Positions 34,302 to 48,684 are shown, counted from the stretch's first letter. The stretch is DNA of 64,000 nt from Dactylonectria macrodidyma (GCA_020744425.1 JAGMUV010000014.1:310001-374000); one strand, 5' to 3'. The notes: a model not told the origin generated them from the letters alone. Numbers and translations: made by a program.

Positions 34302-35433
34302 CTATGCTTCCTGCATACCCACGACGGTTGGGTTGGGAGAGAAATCCCGCTGGTCCTTTGGCAGTCGGAAGCCGAGATACTTGAGGTAGTTGCCCGGGAA
34401 AAAGAGATTGTACAAGAAAGCCACGGTCAGGATCGGCAGTGTATCAAACACGTAAATACTGATTGCCACGAGTTAGTATAAGGCCTGAAGCTTGACGGAG
34501 GGAAGGGCTTCATGGGTAGGTACATACTACCACTCTGCTTGTTGTGTTGCACCGTTTTTGCCACCAGCAAATTCAACTTCACGATAAACAGAACGAATCT
34601 AGGGGTATTCAATCAGTTCGGGTTTTTCATCAGGAGATTGACTAAACTCACCAGAATCAAGAAACACGACGCGTTGACGGCAAGCAGCAACTTCGACCAG
34701 TGTCGTTGAATTCCGTGCTTCGTTTGGTTCAATCGGACAAACTCTCCATCCAGCTTCTTGGACGTAAAGTGGAATCGTATGGCAGCAATAGTGAAGAGAC
34801 CAAAGCCTATCATTTGCGTGCTCACACCAACGAGGCCGAGGTCCTTGCCCAGCTTGAACTTTTTCTTCGCGTTCGCGTCGGTCGGGTCGGTTCCTGCGAT
34901 GAGCACGCCAGCCACCGCCTGGAGCAGTAGCGCAACTATGTCAAAGCCCACGAAGATGGCTGTGATGAAGCGAGCTGATAGTGTACATGTTAGCATCCTG
35001 TCGCCTCGGTGGCTAGATCGAGTAACTCACGGGGAACCCAAAGGATGCGCAGCGTCCTCGACTCGGGCGGCACAACCCAGAACACGATTCTGGAGAAGAC
35101 GACGTAGATGACGCCAGCCATCAGGACGGGGGCCAAGATGACGAGTAAATACTGGATGACATAGGGGGTTTTCTCGGTTGGGTTCTTGGCTGAGACGATC
35201 CGGGCCGCATATCCAGCTACTTCCACTACAAACCGTCAGCAACCAGCAGTGAGAGGGGGAACATTCTGCTCACTCGCTATGGCGAGGTTCATCACTAGCC
35301 AGACCCATGACTTTCTCCGTATCGTCTGGTAGAGGGTCAAGACAAAGCTGAGGCCGTACAGGCCAGCAACAACACCGGCCAACACCTCGGAAGGGTCGTA
35401 GGCGTAATGGGATTTGGTGGTGGCTTGTGCCAT
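34302..35433 (-). CDS. RTA1-like seven-helix membrane protein, copy B
   Basis: Five exons on the minus strand: 35433-35274, 35225-35031, 34974-34652, 34598-34531, 34458-34302; 300 residues. Family marks in order: VVAGLYGLSFVLTLYQTIRR, EVAGYAARIVSAKNP, YVIQYLLVILAPVLMAGVIY with VVFSRIVF, PRFITAIFVGFDIVALLLQA, then YVFDTLPILTVAFLYNLFFP and GNYLKYLG. It is shorter and far more intron-rich than the convergent copy A and differs in sequence throughout, so the two are not a recent duplicate. Same predicted role: plasma-membrane export or lipid/stress response. The third exon's DPTDANAKKKFKLGKDLG is the usual loop. A TATA-like element at 35509-35514 lies 76 bp before the start. Confidence 0.87.
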
Positions 35434-36871
35434 ATTAGGCGTCGGTGTCGTGTTATTAGGTGAGGGAGCTGTGGAATTGATTCATAAGAAATGGAGAAGA
35501 CCAGGCAATATATACATCTTCAGCTGCCGACAAAGGCGGCGATTATTGACGCCGACATGCCAAATGCTGTTGCCGCAGCACTTGACTACGTTTAGATAGC
35601 GTTAAGATTGTGGACGCCACGGGCCACGCTATCGCACTTTGGCTGGGGCCGAATGGTATGATGGCATCAGCCCCCTTCACACGGAACCATCCGCAACGAA
35701 TACCTACCCAAAACATGGACATGCGAATTCCACCAGACACAACTGTCTAGCCATAGGGGGAAAAGCCCAAGCTCAGTTGCCTTACTTGCACGCCGACTCA
35801 CCCTAGACACAAAGAACACCGAAACCATACACACTTCTAAGCACAAACAGGCGCACCGGCTAACAGAAGGAGGAAAGGTGTCAATCCATCTGATTCGGTG
35901 TACCGCTCTTCTCATTCTCGCCTTCAACGCCTCCAATACATCATTTATGCAGCTGCAAAGTGTAAGAATTGGCGTTTGCGGTCTGTCCGGGGCACGTCAC
36001 ACTCGCTCAGTCCTTTGTGGATGTGGCGGGTCGTTTCTGGTGATACCAGCGCAATGGGAAAATTGATGAATCTCTTAACCTCAGCTACCAACCAGTTATT
36101 GTGCAACTTGGCATGCGGCCGTAGCTCTTACACTGACGTTATTATGATGATGCTGCCCTTATTGCCCAGCAACAAGGTCTGGGGTGTAGAATCTCGTTGA
36201 AGGCGTTGTTGACGGAGACAGGTAAGACAACCCTTTCCCGTTCCAGTTAGCAGGTGCATATGATTGGAATCCAGGTGTGTATATTTGTTTAATCGTATAC
36301 ACGACGCGAAATTTGACGAATTGAAATTGGGCTGCACTGCCTCTGCAACGTTAACTGCGCAGAATCAGTACATGGACGGATGTCGGAGGTTATGGATGCC
36401 GTTCGTAAGCAAACTAGCTCAATGTCGGGGTAGGCGCTGTCACTCTTCCGTGGCTGGTCACCTAAAACCTTGAAATCGAATGAATGAGTTTCCATTCACG
36501 GCTAGGCTATCGGTCTGCCATCATCACCCCGATCCGTTCGTGGCGCAGTACGATACGTCAGATGAGAACCAAAGAGCCGTTGCGAGGACATCTCCAATGT
36601 TAAATGATTGGCTAAAGACAGAGGTATTTACGCAATGTGGGACAAAGAACTCGAGAACACGTCAGCGTTGTCGAAATACGGCATATGAGAGCCGTCGCAG
36701 GGTCTGACAAATGACAACCGGCATAGATGTGGCTTTGAGCCCCCGGCAATGATCCTCAATAGATGTGTCTACTTCCAATAGTTGAATACTTTTACGCGAC
36801 AAAAAAGAATTACTAGAAATAACCGGACATTTCCGTTTCCAACCTATGAAATATCAGGTCTGTAAACTCCT
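35434..36871. other. intergenic, nothing recognised
   Basis: Promoter of RTA1-like copy B and 3' flank of permease 1. No supported gene in 1.4 kb. Confidence 0.5.
35509..35514 (-). promoter_or_regulatory. TATA-like element
   Basis: TATATA, 76 bp before the start codon of RTA1-like copy B on the minus strand. Confidence 0.35.
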
Positions 36872-39800
36872 TCAGACATGATCCTCCCTTGCTGCCATCT
36901 CCTTATCATTGATTGACATGGTTACAGAATGACTTCTGGCAGTGACATTGTCCGCCTGTTCGCCAAGAATGACATCAAATTTCTGCACAGAATATCTCAT
37001 CAGCTCGCTGCACCCGGATATCTTAATTGGAATCAGGCTTTCTATCCATACTCGTATGGAATAAGTGATGGAGTATGGAATATTCCATACTCCATACTCC
37101 ATATTCCATACGGGCCGTCCGTATTCCATACGTATGGAATAAGGCCGGAAGAATATTAATCCAGCCGCAGCAAATTCAGGGGCTCTGTAATTACAAGGCA
37201 CTTTCATCAGGTTTCCGCTTCAACATCAGCAACGAGAAGGCGCGTCGTGGTGCGATCGGCCCGGAAATGTTCCAACCGTCCTCCCTCGCTTCAAATCATT
37301 CCACTGACCGTGCGGGGTCGGCCTCGTCCACCACTGGGCTTCGCTCATCTCCAAGTTCTACTCGGCAAGATCCATCCGACACCAGCGGCCGCAGGACTCG
37401 AAAACGCAAGTCAACTGCAAATACTTGGGCACATGCCCGTGAGCCTCAGAACTCAGAGCCTGCGCGCTGCCCTCGGAAAAATGAGAAGATCTATTATTGT
37501 ATGCACTGCAGAGATCCGACCTATTCCACCACTGTCTCAACCACGTTTCGCCGCCATTTGCTCAAAATCCACGGAATTGAGTTAGTTGCCCACGACCATC
37601 CGATCAAGAAACAACGCGACAACCTTATTCAGGATGCTTTCGCCAAGGCTGGTGAGGCGAATACTACGAAGCAATTGGCGAGGCAAGAGGGAAACTCTTA
37701 GAGCTGCAGTCAATCGGAAGGCCGCACTTGAGGCCCTGGTGCAGCTCGTCACCGTCCGCAATCTCTCCTACAACTGCAGCTCTTGGCCAGAATTACACGC
37801 GCTTATTTGCGCGGTGAACTACACTGCAGAGGATCTAATTAGCCTCTCCCACGGCTCTATTCAAAAGCTTGTCTCTAATTCTTATTGTGTGCATAAGGAT
37901 GTCCTACGGAGAAAACTGCAATCCTCGTCGTCGAAGCTCCATCTCTCTGTAGATGTTTGGTCGGCTCCGAATCACAAAGCCTTCCTTGGAATTTGCGTCA
38001 AATTTGTCGACACGGACGCTAAGGAGACACTGCAAGCGCTGCTTGCTCTATCAGAACTACCGGGCCTCGATGGGCCGGGTAGCCATGGCGGAGCTGAGCA
38101 GTGGAAGCTTCTCCAGCATGTCCTCGAAGACTATAATATCTGGAATAAGATCGGCTTCTATACCGGTGATAACCATGGTTCAAACGACAAGCTCTGCCGT
38201 TTGCTGGGCAAACATCTTCAGGGGAAAGGCATCAACTGGGAGGCAAAGAAGCAGAGGATTCGATGCCATGGCCATGTCATCAACCTCGCTGTTCAAGCCT
38301 TCCTCTTCATGGACTCCAAAGAAGCCGCACGAGCAGCTCTGGAACAGATTGAGGGCGATGACGAAGTTGCGTTTGGCAGTGACTTTTCTGAACGGGTCAA
38401 GGTGCAAAAAGCGCTTGGTTGGCGTCGACTGGGGCCACTTGGCAAAGTCCACAATATCTCAGTGCACATGTGCGAGAATGATTATCGGTGGAATCTATTT
38501 AAGAAGCGCGCTGGAAGGTCGTTGGGCCTTGACAATGATACGCGCTGGAACTCATGGTTCCTTCTTCTAGACGTTGTCCTTGATCTCCAGGAGCACGTGG
38601 AGTGGTATCAGAGGAAGTACTATAAGGACACGCAGGACGATTATCTCACCCCTAATGAGTGGCGAGTCCTATGGGAAACACGCGCTTTCCTTCAACCCTT
38701 CTGGAAGATTACTTAACTCACGGAGGGCCGCTATACCACTCTAGACCGCACGCTCTTTACTATGGACGTTCTTCACAAGCATTACACACAAGCCTTCCAA
38801 AAGCAATCCGACAATCATGCCCTCAGAAGTTGCATTGCAGCCTCATGGGCTATATTTGACAAGTATTACCAGCTTACAGATGAGAGCCCTGCCTATGGCG
38901 CAGCCATGATACTTCATCCGTCGCAGCGTATGGCCTATATTAAGAAGAACTGGCCCAAATCGTAGTACAAACCAGTTATCGATAGCGTGAAGAAGTATTG
39001 GGAGGATTACTACCAGGGGTTACCGATTACCACCACAACGCCTGAGCTACGAGATAGCCTACAGCCACTCGACGAGTATGACCTGCTTGCTCGAGAGCTC
39101 GATGTCGTTAGCCCAGCGATGAGTGATCTCGACGAATACAAGTCCTTCACCGCGGAAACTCCTGTCGCCATCGACTGTTCCCCGCTTGCTTAGTGGCTTA
39201 GAGAGGAGCAGCAATAACGATACCCCCGTCTATCCAAAATGGCCGTCGATATCCTCTCAATACCCGCTATGTCGGCCGAGCCAGAGCGCGTCTTTTCTAG
39301 CGCATGACGCACAATATCATGGGATCGATGTCGGCTGGGAAGTCGTACAATTGATAGAGGAGAGTGCATGAAGAGCTGGATTAAGAGCGGCATCACCCAG
39401 GGAATTCCGGTCGACTTGGTCGAAGAGGGGGAGAATGAGGAGGAAGGTGGTAGTATGGAAAGGTGGCGGGGCTCAACACCTGATTCTCTTTAAGACTGAA
39501 AAATAATAACTTAATGAATGACGTCATTTTGTGTATTCCATACGGAGCACATTCCATAATCCATAATCCATACGGGCCTGTATGGAATATAGAATATGGA
39601 TAGAAAGACTGTTTCAATGTCAGCGCTGTCTGCAGCCGATGGCAGGTAAATCACTGTACAATTACTGAATTGCAGAGCTCCCAAAACTGATTCTTTACGA
39701 TAGTGGTAGTGTGAGATGACGTCATTTTTTGTATTCCATACGTATGGAATAAGCTTCCATACGAGGTGCATTCCATATTCCATATTCCATACGGGTCTGT

Positions 39801-41779
39801 ATGGAGTATGGAGTATGGATAGAAAGCCTGATTGGAATGTTTGTACTTACCGGGCCTTCAAACCTGTGTCCGAAGAATAACCAGTAGATCCCAACGAGGA
39901 CAAAGAAGATTCCAATCACAACACACACATAATCTATACAAGGTCAGTACTCTGGGCCATGGAGGAGTTTATTCATAGACGTACTCATCGTGTCGCCCGA
40001 TACGGGGAGGCCTGCAGGGAAGCAGAAAAACTAGGATAGGTTAGCTGGTATTCAGGCCGATGCGGCAATCCACTCACGATTGAGGTCACTACCACAAAAA
40101 GGGCCGAAATCCAATTGATGACATGTCCCCATTTGCCAAGCTTGAACGGCGTCTCGGCCGTCTGGTGCTGCTCCAAGGCGCTTCTGCCTCTGATGAGGAG
40201 TGTGATGACAGGGAAGGCATACGATATGTTCAAAAGGATCGTGCACGATGCGACGTATGCGCCAAAGGCAACACTTGGGCCCAAGTAGAGGAGACCAAAT
40301 GCGACGTTGAAGAGGAAGCAGAACATGATGGTGCGCACGGGGACATTGAGCCCAGGCTGGATGTGGGAGAAGTATTTGTGGAAGACGATCCCTTTGTCTC
40401 TCGCCATCGCATAGAGCAGGCGGCTGGCGCTCGTCAGGCTGGCATTGGTGCCATTGATGAAACAGATTCCCAGCATCAAGGTCAAGATTGTCGTTGCTGC
40501 GCGACTTTTTGTCGCCTGGTGGATGAGTTCGACAATCGGCATCCCCGTCGATGAAGAAAGAATCGCTGTAGGGTCCACGAGGCAGAATAAGATGATGAGG
40601 ATGAAAGCCGTGCCGCTGCAACAGTCAATATAATCCAATCATGTGTCCAGTGTGGAGTACATACGTTACACCCCCAACGGCAATAGCATAGATCATGGCT
40701 CGGGGCGCATCTCGAGCAGGGTTGGGCATCTCCTCCGCCATGTGCATAACGACGTCGAAGCCGATGAGCGACAAGGCAGATTGCAGCAGGCCAAGGATCC
40801 AGGCCATTCCATCAGACCAACCGGTTTCGTTGTTAAAGTCGGTGAAAACGTAGGTCGCATCAGTCTTCTTGGACATTGCGAGCAAGACGATGCCGATGAT
40901 GACAACGCCAAGAATTGACCAGAGCACTGTTTCAGGGTCAGACACTGGAAAGGTCACCGTATAGAATGGGATCCTTACAAGCAAGATCGTTCCATCGGCC
41001 GAGTATTCTGTTTCCCCAGATATTTCCCACGGTGGCAAAGACAATGATTGCCAAAAAGATCAGGTAGGTGCTCCATGCCGTGATCACGTATGTATCGTTC
41101 GAAGCCACTACGGCCGCAGCGCAGATAAACTGTGCTAAAAAAAAAAATACAGTTAGCTAATGTTTGCTAATAGATAGAGACTTGTTCAACCTACCGGCGA
41201 AGAATGCCTGAACTGTGACCACGACCAGCCACCCGGCGATGTTGGTCCAGCCGACCCAGAAGCTCTAAGTGGACATGTCAGTCACTTAAGAACAACACAG
41301 AACAGACCGCATACCATAATTCGATTCCATTTCTCCGTGCAAAGAGCATACACGAAGTGATATTGGCCACCCGAGGTGGGCCAAATGGCGGCCATCTCGC
41401 CCAGGCTGGCGGTGAGGGCGAAGTTGCACATCACGCAGAAGAGAAACCCGTACAACAGTGACACAGAGCCTCCGGATGGTAGGATAAGTCCGATCGACCC
41501 CGCAAGGGCAATCCAAGTGCTAGAGACATAACATCAGAGATGTCGAAGGGGCCAGATTATGGAGGCTTCGACGTACTTTAGGATGGCAAAGGCCATGGCA
41601 ACCATGGTCAGCCTCGACAGCCGCGGCTGGAGGTGGCCTTCGTTGTTGCCTGACATAGTACCGGCTGACATGTTGATGAAAAGAGAAGAAAGCTCGCTGG
41701 TGATCTCGTCAGGAACAGAACTCGGGGTGCGGTTATCCTTTATGCTGTGTGATGGAGGCGCAGGGAGGACGTTGCACAC
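36872..41779 (-). CDS. amino-acid/GABA-type permease 1 (APC family), transposon in last intron
   Basis: Nine exons on the minus strand: 41779-41577, 41519-41315, 41264-41195, 41134-40979, 40944-40665, 40615-40078, 40030-39985, 39933-39851, 36982-36872; 563 residues, all phases consistent. Twelve-helix APC layout: LSRLTMVAMAFAILNTWIAL, GGSVSLLYGF, ASLGEMAAIWPTSGGQYHFV, FDVVMHMAEEMPNPARDAPR, then SRLLYAMARDKGI, and end GIYWLFFGHRFEGPKFDVIL. These are usual for fungal choline/GABA/amine permeases. The last intron (36983-39850) is 2,868 nt because a hAT element with its target duplication sits inside; without it the intron would be 63 nt. The coding sequence itself looks intact, so function may survive if splicing does. 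Divergent from the amine oxidase, suggesting co-regulation. Confidence 0.87.
37034..37053 (+). repeat. left terminal inverted repeat, hAT copy 1
   Basis: 20 bp, exact reverse complement of 39811-39830. Followed by nested TCCATAC/GTATGGA units up to about 37140. Confidence 0.95.
37267..39493 (+). pseudogene. degenerate hAT transposase, copy 1
   Basis: The frame from the ATG at 37267 encodes a Ser-rich lead and a BED-type zinc finger (YYCMHCRD ... FRRHLLKIHG; C-x2-C, H-x4-H), then stops at 37699-37701. The +1-shifted frame continues with hAT parts: LSVDVWSAPNHKAFLGI (first acidic residue), NDTRWNSWFLLLDVV, and a C-terminal dimerisation region (LDEYDLLARELDV, SAEPERVFSS). A one-base shift near 37690, or a small intron ending near 37717, separates the two parts. 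In-frame stops at 38714 (TAA), 38963 (TAG), 39191 (TAG), 39215 (TAA) and 39305 (TGA) break the hAT part; all can arise from C-to-T or G-to-A change. Not expected to encode active transposase. Confidence 0.9.
39811..39830 (-). repeat. right terminal inverted repeat, hAT copy 1
   Basis: 20 bp, exact reverse complement of 37034-37053; followed directly by the second copy of the ATTGGAAT target duplication. Confidence 0.95.
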
Positions 41780-42407
41780 ACCGGCTTATCAGTCACATGG
41801 ACATTAGGCTATCATTATGTTGAAGACGGCCGCCGTTGCTGCCTTCAAGGAGTCTCAACGTCGACAACCTTGGCATCTAGACCAATGGACAATCACTCAG
41901 ATGCGCTGCCTTTATCACGGCGTTGATACGTGGGTGGCGGTTTGACGCATGGCACCTGATACGAAGGCAGCTCAGTCTTGCCCCGATGCGGCAATTTTGC
42001 GAGAAAACTCCACGCAATCCATGTCCTCGACGCTTCGTTAGATTCACGCGAGAATGCGGGGTGCAGTAGCGTGAGGGAGGGGGAGAGAGTTCAATCCTCC
42101 AGCTTTCCCCAATGCGGTAATTTTGTGAGAAAAACGCCCCCAGATTTGCGGCATTGCGTTGACGTGTATCTAGATGGACGGCCAATCTATCCCGAGCCCC
42201 TCATGCTCGAGAAATTACTCAAAGGGGTGTTGGGGCAAATCTTTGCCCTCGGCTATCAGCTCCACCGTGATAATACGTGATTCAACTCTAATGTTGTCGA
42301 CTGTCCAAGCTACAAAAGGGTAGGCTCCTCGGCTTGGGTCTGCCAGGCATCCAACTCAGTCATCCCTTAGTTCCCTTCTGCTCTCTCAGATCATCACAAC
42401 CGAAACC
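41780..42407. promoter_or_regulatory. divergent promoter of permease 1 and amine oxidase
   Basis: 628 bp between two head-to-head genes. It holds two copies of a ~26-bp motif with a CGG core (listed separately), good candidates for sites of the neighbouring Zn2Cys6 regulator. No gene inside. Confidence 0.5.
41981..42135 (+). repeat. two copies of a ~26-bp CGG-containing motif
   Basis: Copies at 41981-42009 and 42107-42135, 126 bp apart, share CCCC then ATGCGGYAATTTTGYGAGAA. The three internal differences are all transitions. Same orientation. Zn2Cys6 proteins bind CGG half-sites, and the motif lies between two genes likely controlled by the cluster regulator; binding itself is inference. Confidence 0.6.
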
Positions 42408-44096
<1,689 letters not shown>

Positions 44097-44646
44097 ACAA
44101 CAGTGGGTGGGGTTGAGTACATAGAATGTAAAAGTCTAGGGAAGCGTCATAGCATTGGATTCTGCAAGCAAATTAAACACACCTTTTGATAGAAATCAGA
44201 TTCTATTCTAACTGCGCACCAAAAAGTAGTCCACGGTGTCTAGGGTAGGCGATGTCCCAAACGTTCCAACGCAGAGCCCAACCTTTGGCTTTAGCGGGGT
44301 GCGCTAAATCTTAGCACGGACACTTGGCCAGATTTAGGTAGATCCTATCACTAACTTTTGCACTGTCAACCCTGAATCACGTCCTATCAGTGCTGTATTT
44401 CTCATCATGCATGCGTAGCCTGCATACTGATAGGGGAGGGTTATCAGTCCCGGCTCTCCGGCTCGGCTTTCATCACTGTTTAAGTGCGTTGCAGCCACTG
44501 CAATGGCTTCTGGCCTTCTCCAGGTTTCACAAACCCCAACCCCACTCCCTTGTCGAGCCGAATCAATTGACATGGCCTAAACAAGAGCTGCCCAAGTGAC
44601 GCCAACCGTCTTCAGCCACGACAATCCCTATAAAATATTCTCCGCC
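44097..44646. promoter_or_regulatory. promoter of the disrupted Zn2Cys6 regulator
   Basis: 550 bp between amine oxidase 3' end and regulator start. No gene, no clear repeat of the CGG motif. Confidence 0.4.
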
Positions 44647-45907
44647 ATGTCTTTGGCTCGCAGAAATAATGGTACTTGTTTACTCCTAGGTCATTGATTT
44701 TGGGGGACCTGGTCCTAGGAATGTGCGCATTCAACTAACAAAGATTATCAAAAGGTTGCTACGAGTGTTGCAAAAGGCGCCTCAAGTGTGACAAGACGGA
44801 GCCAGAATGTCTCAAATGCCTAAAAAAGGGAATCAGCTGCTCTGGCCAGGGACTTCGCTGTCGCTTCAGTGGTCACATGACCCCTGCGGGATCTCAACCA
44901 GCGCGAAAGTCGAGAGCCGCTCTTTCAATTGCCTCGCCTACACAGATCGTGGAAACTGTGGCCTCACCAAGCTCTGCTTCCACGGTTTCTACGGCGACTC
45001 GGGCGGGTTATCGCTGGATCGATGCGGGAGACAAGTTGAGGAGGCCTCGCTCTGCGAACCTCCGCCGCCGGTCTTTAACTAATAGTGCGAGTCCGGCTTC
45101 CGAGACATTCTCCGACACAATAAGTAACGAAGACGTCGAAGAATCCGGAGACATGGTTCTTTATCGTAACTATGCCCCTCTACAACCGGCTCTGGATGAT
45201 TCTTTACATCCTCAGGCACGGGCTCTGTTCAGTCACTGTGAGTTTCTCTCAATCATCACCTGTGCAGACTTTTGCTCATCTAACATGGTCTGAAGTTGCC
45301 GAAGGTGTCGCACCAATCATGGTTGTCTTCGACTCCATTAGCAATGGCTATCGAGACATTATCCTCCCCCTCGCTCGCCAGGATGAGGTCCTCAGCCGAG
45401 CCGTTTCCGTCGTTGCGGCATTTCATCTGGCTGAAAAGGCACCAGAACTCCGTAGCGTAGCTGAGGCCGGTCACCAAGCTATCGTGCAGAAGCTGCGACG
45501 GGATTCCATACAACAGCCTGGACAAGTATTCGGCCCCTTCACTTTGGCCACTATTCTAGTCCTCCTCGTCGGGGAAACTATAACAGGGGCCGACAACTAC
45601 GGCTATCTTCTAGAGATGCTGGCATGCCTGACCAAATGCCCCGAAACCGTCATGGCACTACCCTTAGAGCTCCGGCAGTTCTTTTGGCAGCAGATCAAAA
45701 TGTTTCAACTCTTTGGACTGCCACTGGCAAATGAAACCAAAGGACTTCAAATACTTACCGGCTCGCCAGACCACTACCTTGAATTTCTTTCTTACCCCGG
45801 TCTTCTCCCAGGCTCTGAAGAATACTGCAACGTAGAGCTTATCCGAGGCGCCATTAGGGATGCATGTGGTATTTATCGCCGACGGGTTGAATCATCCCTC
45901 TCTCAAG

Positions 45908-45927
45908 CAGGCTTTCTATCCATACTC
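45908..45927 (+). repeat. left terminal inverted repeat, hAT copy 2
   Basis: 20 bp, reverse complement of 48685-48704 and identical to the copy 1 repeat. Confidence 0.95.
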
Positions 45928-46140
45928 GTATGGAATAAGTGATGGAGTATGGAATATTCCATACTCCATACTCCATATTCCATACGGGCCGTCCGTATTC
46001 CATACGTATGGAATAAGGCCGGAAGAATATTAATCCAGCCGCAGCAAATTCAGGGGCTCTGTAATTACAAGGCACTTTCATCAGGTTTCCGCTTCAACAT
46101 CAGCAACGAGAAGGCGCGTCGTGGTGCGATCGGCCCGGAA

Positions 46141-48367
46141 ATGTTCCAACCGTCCTCCCTCGCTTCAAATCATTCCACTGACCGTGCGGGGTCGGCCTCG
46201 TCCACCACTGGGCTTCGCTCATCTCCAAGTTCTACTCGGCAAGATCCATCCGACACCAGCGGCCGCAGGACTCGAAAACGCAAGTCAACTGCAAATACTT
46301 GGGCACATGCCCGTGAGCCTCAGAACTCAGAGCCTGCGCGCTGCCCTCGGAAAAATGAGAAGATCTATTATTGTATGCACTGCAGAGATCCGACCTATTC
46401 CACCACTGTCTCAACCACGTTTCGCCGCCATTTGCTCAAAATCCACGGAATTGAGTTAGTTGCCCACGACCATCCGATCAAGAAACAACGCGACAACCTT
46501 ATTCAGGATGCTTTCGCCAAGGCTGGTGAGGCGAATACTACGAAGCAATTGGCGAGGCAAGAGGGAAACTCTTAGAGCTGCAGTCAATCGGAAGGCCGCA
46601 CTTGAGGCCCTGGTGCAGCTCGTCACCGTCCGCAATCTCTCCTACAACTGCAGCTCTTGGCCAGAATTACACGCGCTTATTTGCGCGGTGAACTACACTG
46701 CAGAGGATCTAATTAGCCTCTCCCACGGCTCTATTCAAAAGCTTGTCTCTAATTCTTATTGTGTGCATAAGGATGTCCTACGGAGAAAACTGCAATCCTC
46801 GTCGTCGAAGCTCCATCTCTCTGTAGATGTTTGGTCGGCTCCGAATCACAAAGCCTTCCTTGGAATTTGCGTCAAATTTGTCGACACGGACGCTAAGGAG
46901 ACACTGCAAGCGCTGCTTGCTCTATCAGAACTACCGGGCCTCGATGGGCCGGGTAGCCATGGCGGAGCTGAGCAGTGGAAGCTTCTCCAGCATGTCCTCG
47001 AAGACTATAATATCTGGAATAAGATCGGCTTCTATACCGGTGATAACCATGGTTCAAACGACAAGCTCTGCCGTTTGCTGGGCAAACATCTTCAGGGGAA
47101 AGGCATCAACTGGGAGGCAAAGAAGCAGAGGATTCGATGCCATGGCCATGTCATCAACCTCGCTGTTCAAGCCTTCCTCTTCATGGACTCCAAAGAAGCC
47201 GCACGAGCAGCTCTGGAACAGATTGAGGGCGATGACGAAGTTGCGTTTGGCAGTGACTTTTCTGAACGGGTCAAGGTGCAAAAAGCGCTTGGTTGGCGTC
47301 GACTGGGGCCACTTGGCAAAGTCCACAATATCTCAGTGCACATGTGCGAGAATGATTATCGGTGGAATCTATTTAAGAAGCGCGCTGGAAGGTCGTTGGG
47401 CCTTGACAATGATACGCGCTGGAACTCATGGTTCCTTCTTCTAGACGTTGTCCTTGATCTCCAGGAGCACGTGGAGTGGTATCAGAGGAAGTACTATAAG
47501 GACACGCAGGACGATTATCTCACCCCTAATGAGTGGCGAGTCCTATGGGAAACACGCGCTTTCCTTCAACCCTTCTGGAAGATTACTTAACTCACGGAGG
47601 GCCGCTATACCACTCTAGACCGCACGCTCTTTACTATGGACGTTCTTCACAAGCATTACACACAAGCCTTCCAAAAGCAATCCGACAATCATGCCCTCAG
47701 AAGTTGCATTGCAGCCTCATGGGCTATATTTGACAAGTATTACCAGCTTACAGATGAGAGCCCTGCCTATGGCGCAGCCATGATACTTCATCCGTCGCAG
47801 CGTATGGCCTATATTAAGAAGAACTGGCCCAAATCGTAGTACAAACCAGTTATCGATAGCGTGAAGAAGTATTGGGAGGATTACTACCAGGGGTTACCGA
47901 TTACCACCACAACGCCTGAGCTACGAGATAGCCTACAGCCACTCGACGAGTATGACCTGCTTGCTCGAGAGCTCGATGTCGTTAGCCCAGCGATGAGTGA
48001 TCTCGACGAATACAAGTCCTTCACCGCGGAAACTCCTGTCGCCATCGACTGTTCCCCGCTTGCTTAGTGGCTTAGAGAGGAGCAGCAATAACGATACCCC
48101 CGTCTATCCAAAATGGCCGTCGATATCCTCTCAATACCCGCTATGTCGGCCGAGCCAGAGCGCGTCTTTTCTAGCGCATGACGCACAATATCATGGGATC
48201 GATGTCGGCTGGGAAGTCGTACAATTGATAGAGGAGAGTGCATGAAGAGCTGGATTAAGAGCGGCATCACCCAGGGAATTCCGGTCGACTTGGTCGAAGA
48301 GGGGGAGAATGAGGAGGAAGGTGGTAGTATGGAAAGGTGGCGGGGCTCAACACCTGATTCTCTTTAA
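46141..48367 (+). pseudogene. degenerate hAT transposase, copy 2
   Basis: Carries the same BED finger, the same frame break near 46564 and the same five in-frame stops (47588, 47837, 48065, 48089, 48179) as copy 1. The shared lesions mean both copies descend from an element that was already inactive, so a source of transposase elsewhere in the genome is implied. Confidence 0.9.
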
Positions 48368-48684
48368 GACTGAAAAATAATAACTTAATGAATGACGTCA
48401 TTTTGTGTATTCCATACGGAGCACATTCCATAATCCATAATCCATACGGGCCTGTATGGAATATAGAATATGGATAGAAAGACTGTTTCAATGTCAGCGC
48501 TGTCTGCAGCCGATGGCAGGTAAATCACTGTACAATTACTGAATTGCAGAGCTCCCAAAACTGATTCTTTACGATAGTGGTAGTGTGAGATGACGTCATT
48601 TTTTGTATTCCATACGTATGGAATAAGCTTCCATACGAGGTGCATTCCATATTCCATATTCCATACGGGTCTGTATGGAGTATG

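Larger units (their letters stand above)
37034..39830 (+). mobile_element. hAT DNA transposon, copy 1
   Basis: 2,797 bp bounded by perfect 20-bp terminal inverted repeats (CAGGCTTTCTATCCATACTC) and flanked by an exact 8-bp target duplication ATTGGAAT (37026-37033 and 39831-39838). The 8-bp duplication plus BED-finger/hAT transposase remnants place it in the hAT superfamily. Both ends are packed with TCCATAC/GTATGGA units, probably transposase-binding subterminal repeats. It lies within the last intron of permease 1, opposite in strand to the host gene. Same length as copy 2, with matching sequence wherever compared by eye. Confidence 0.97.
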
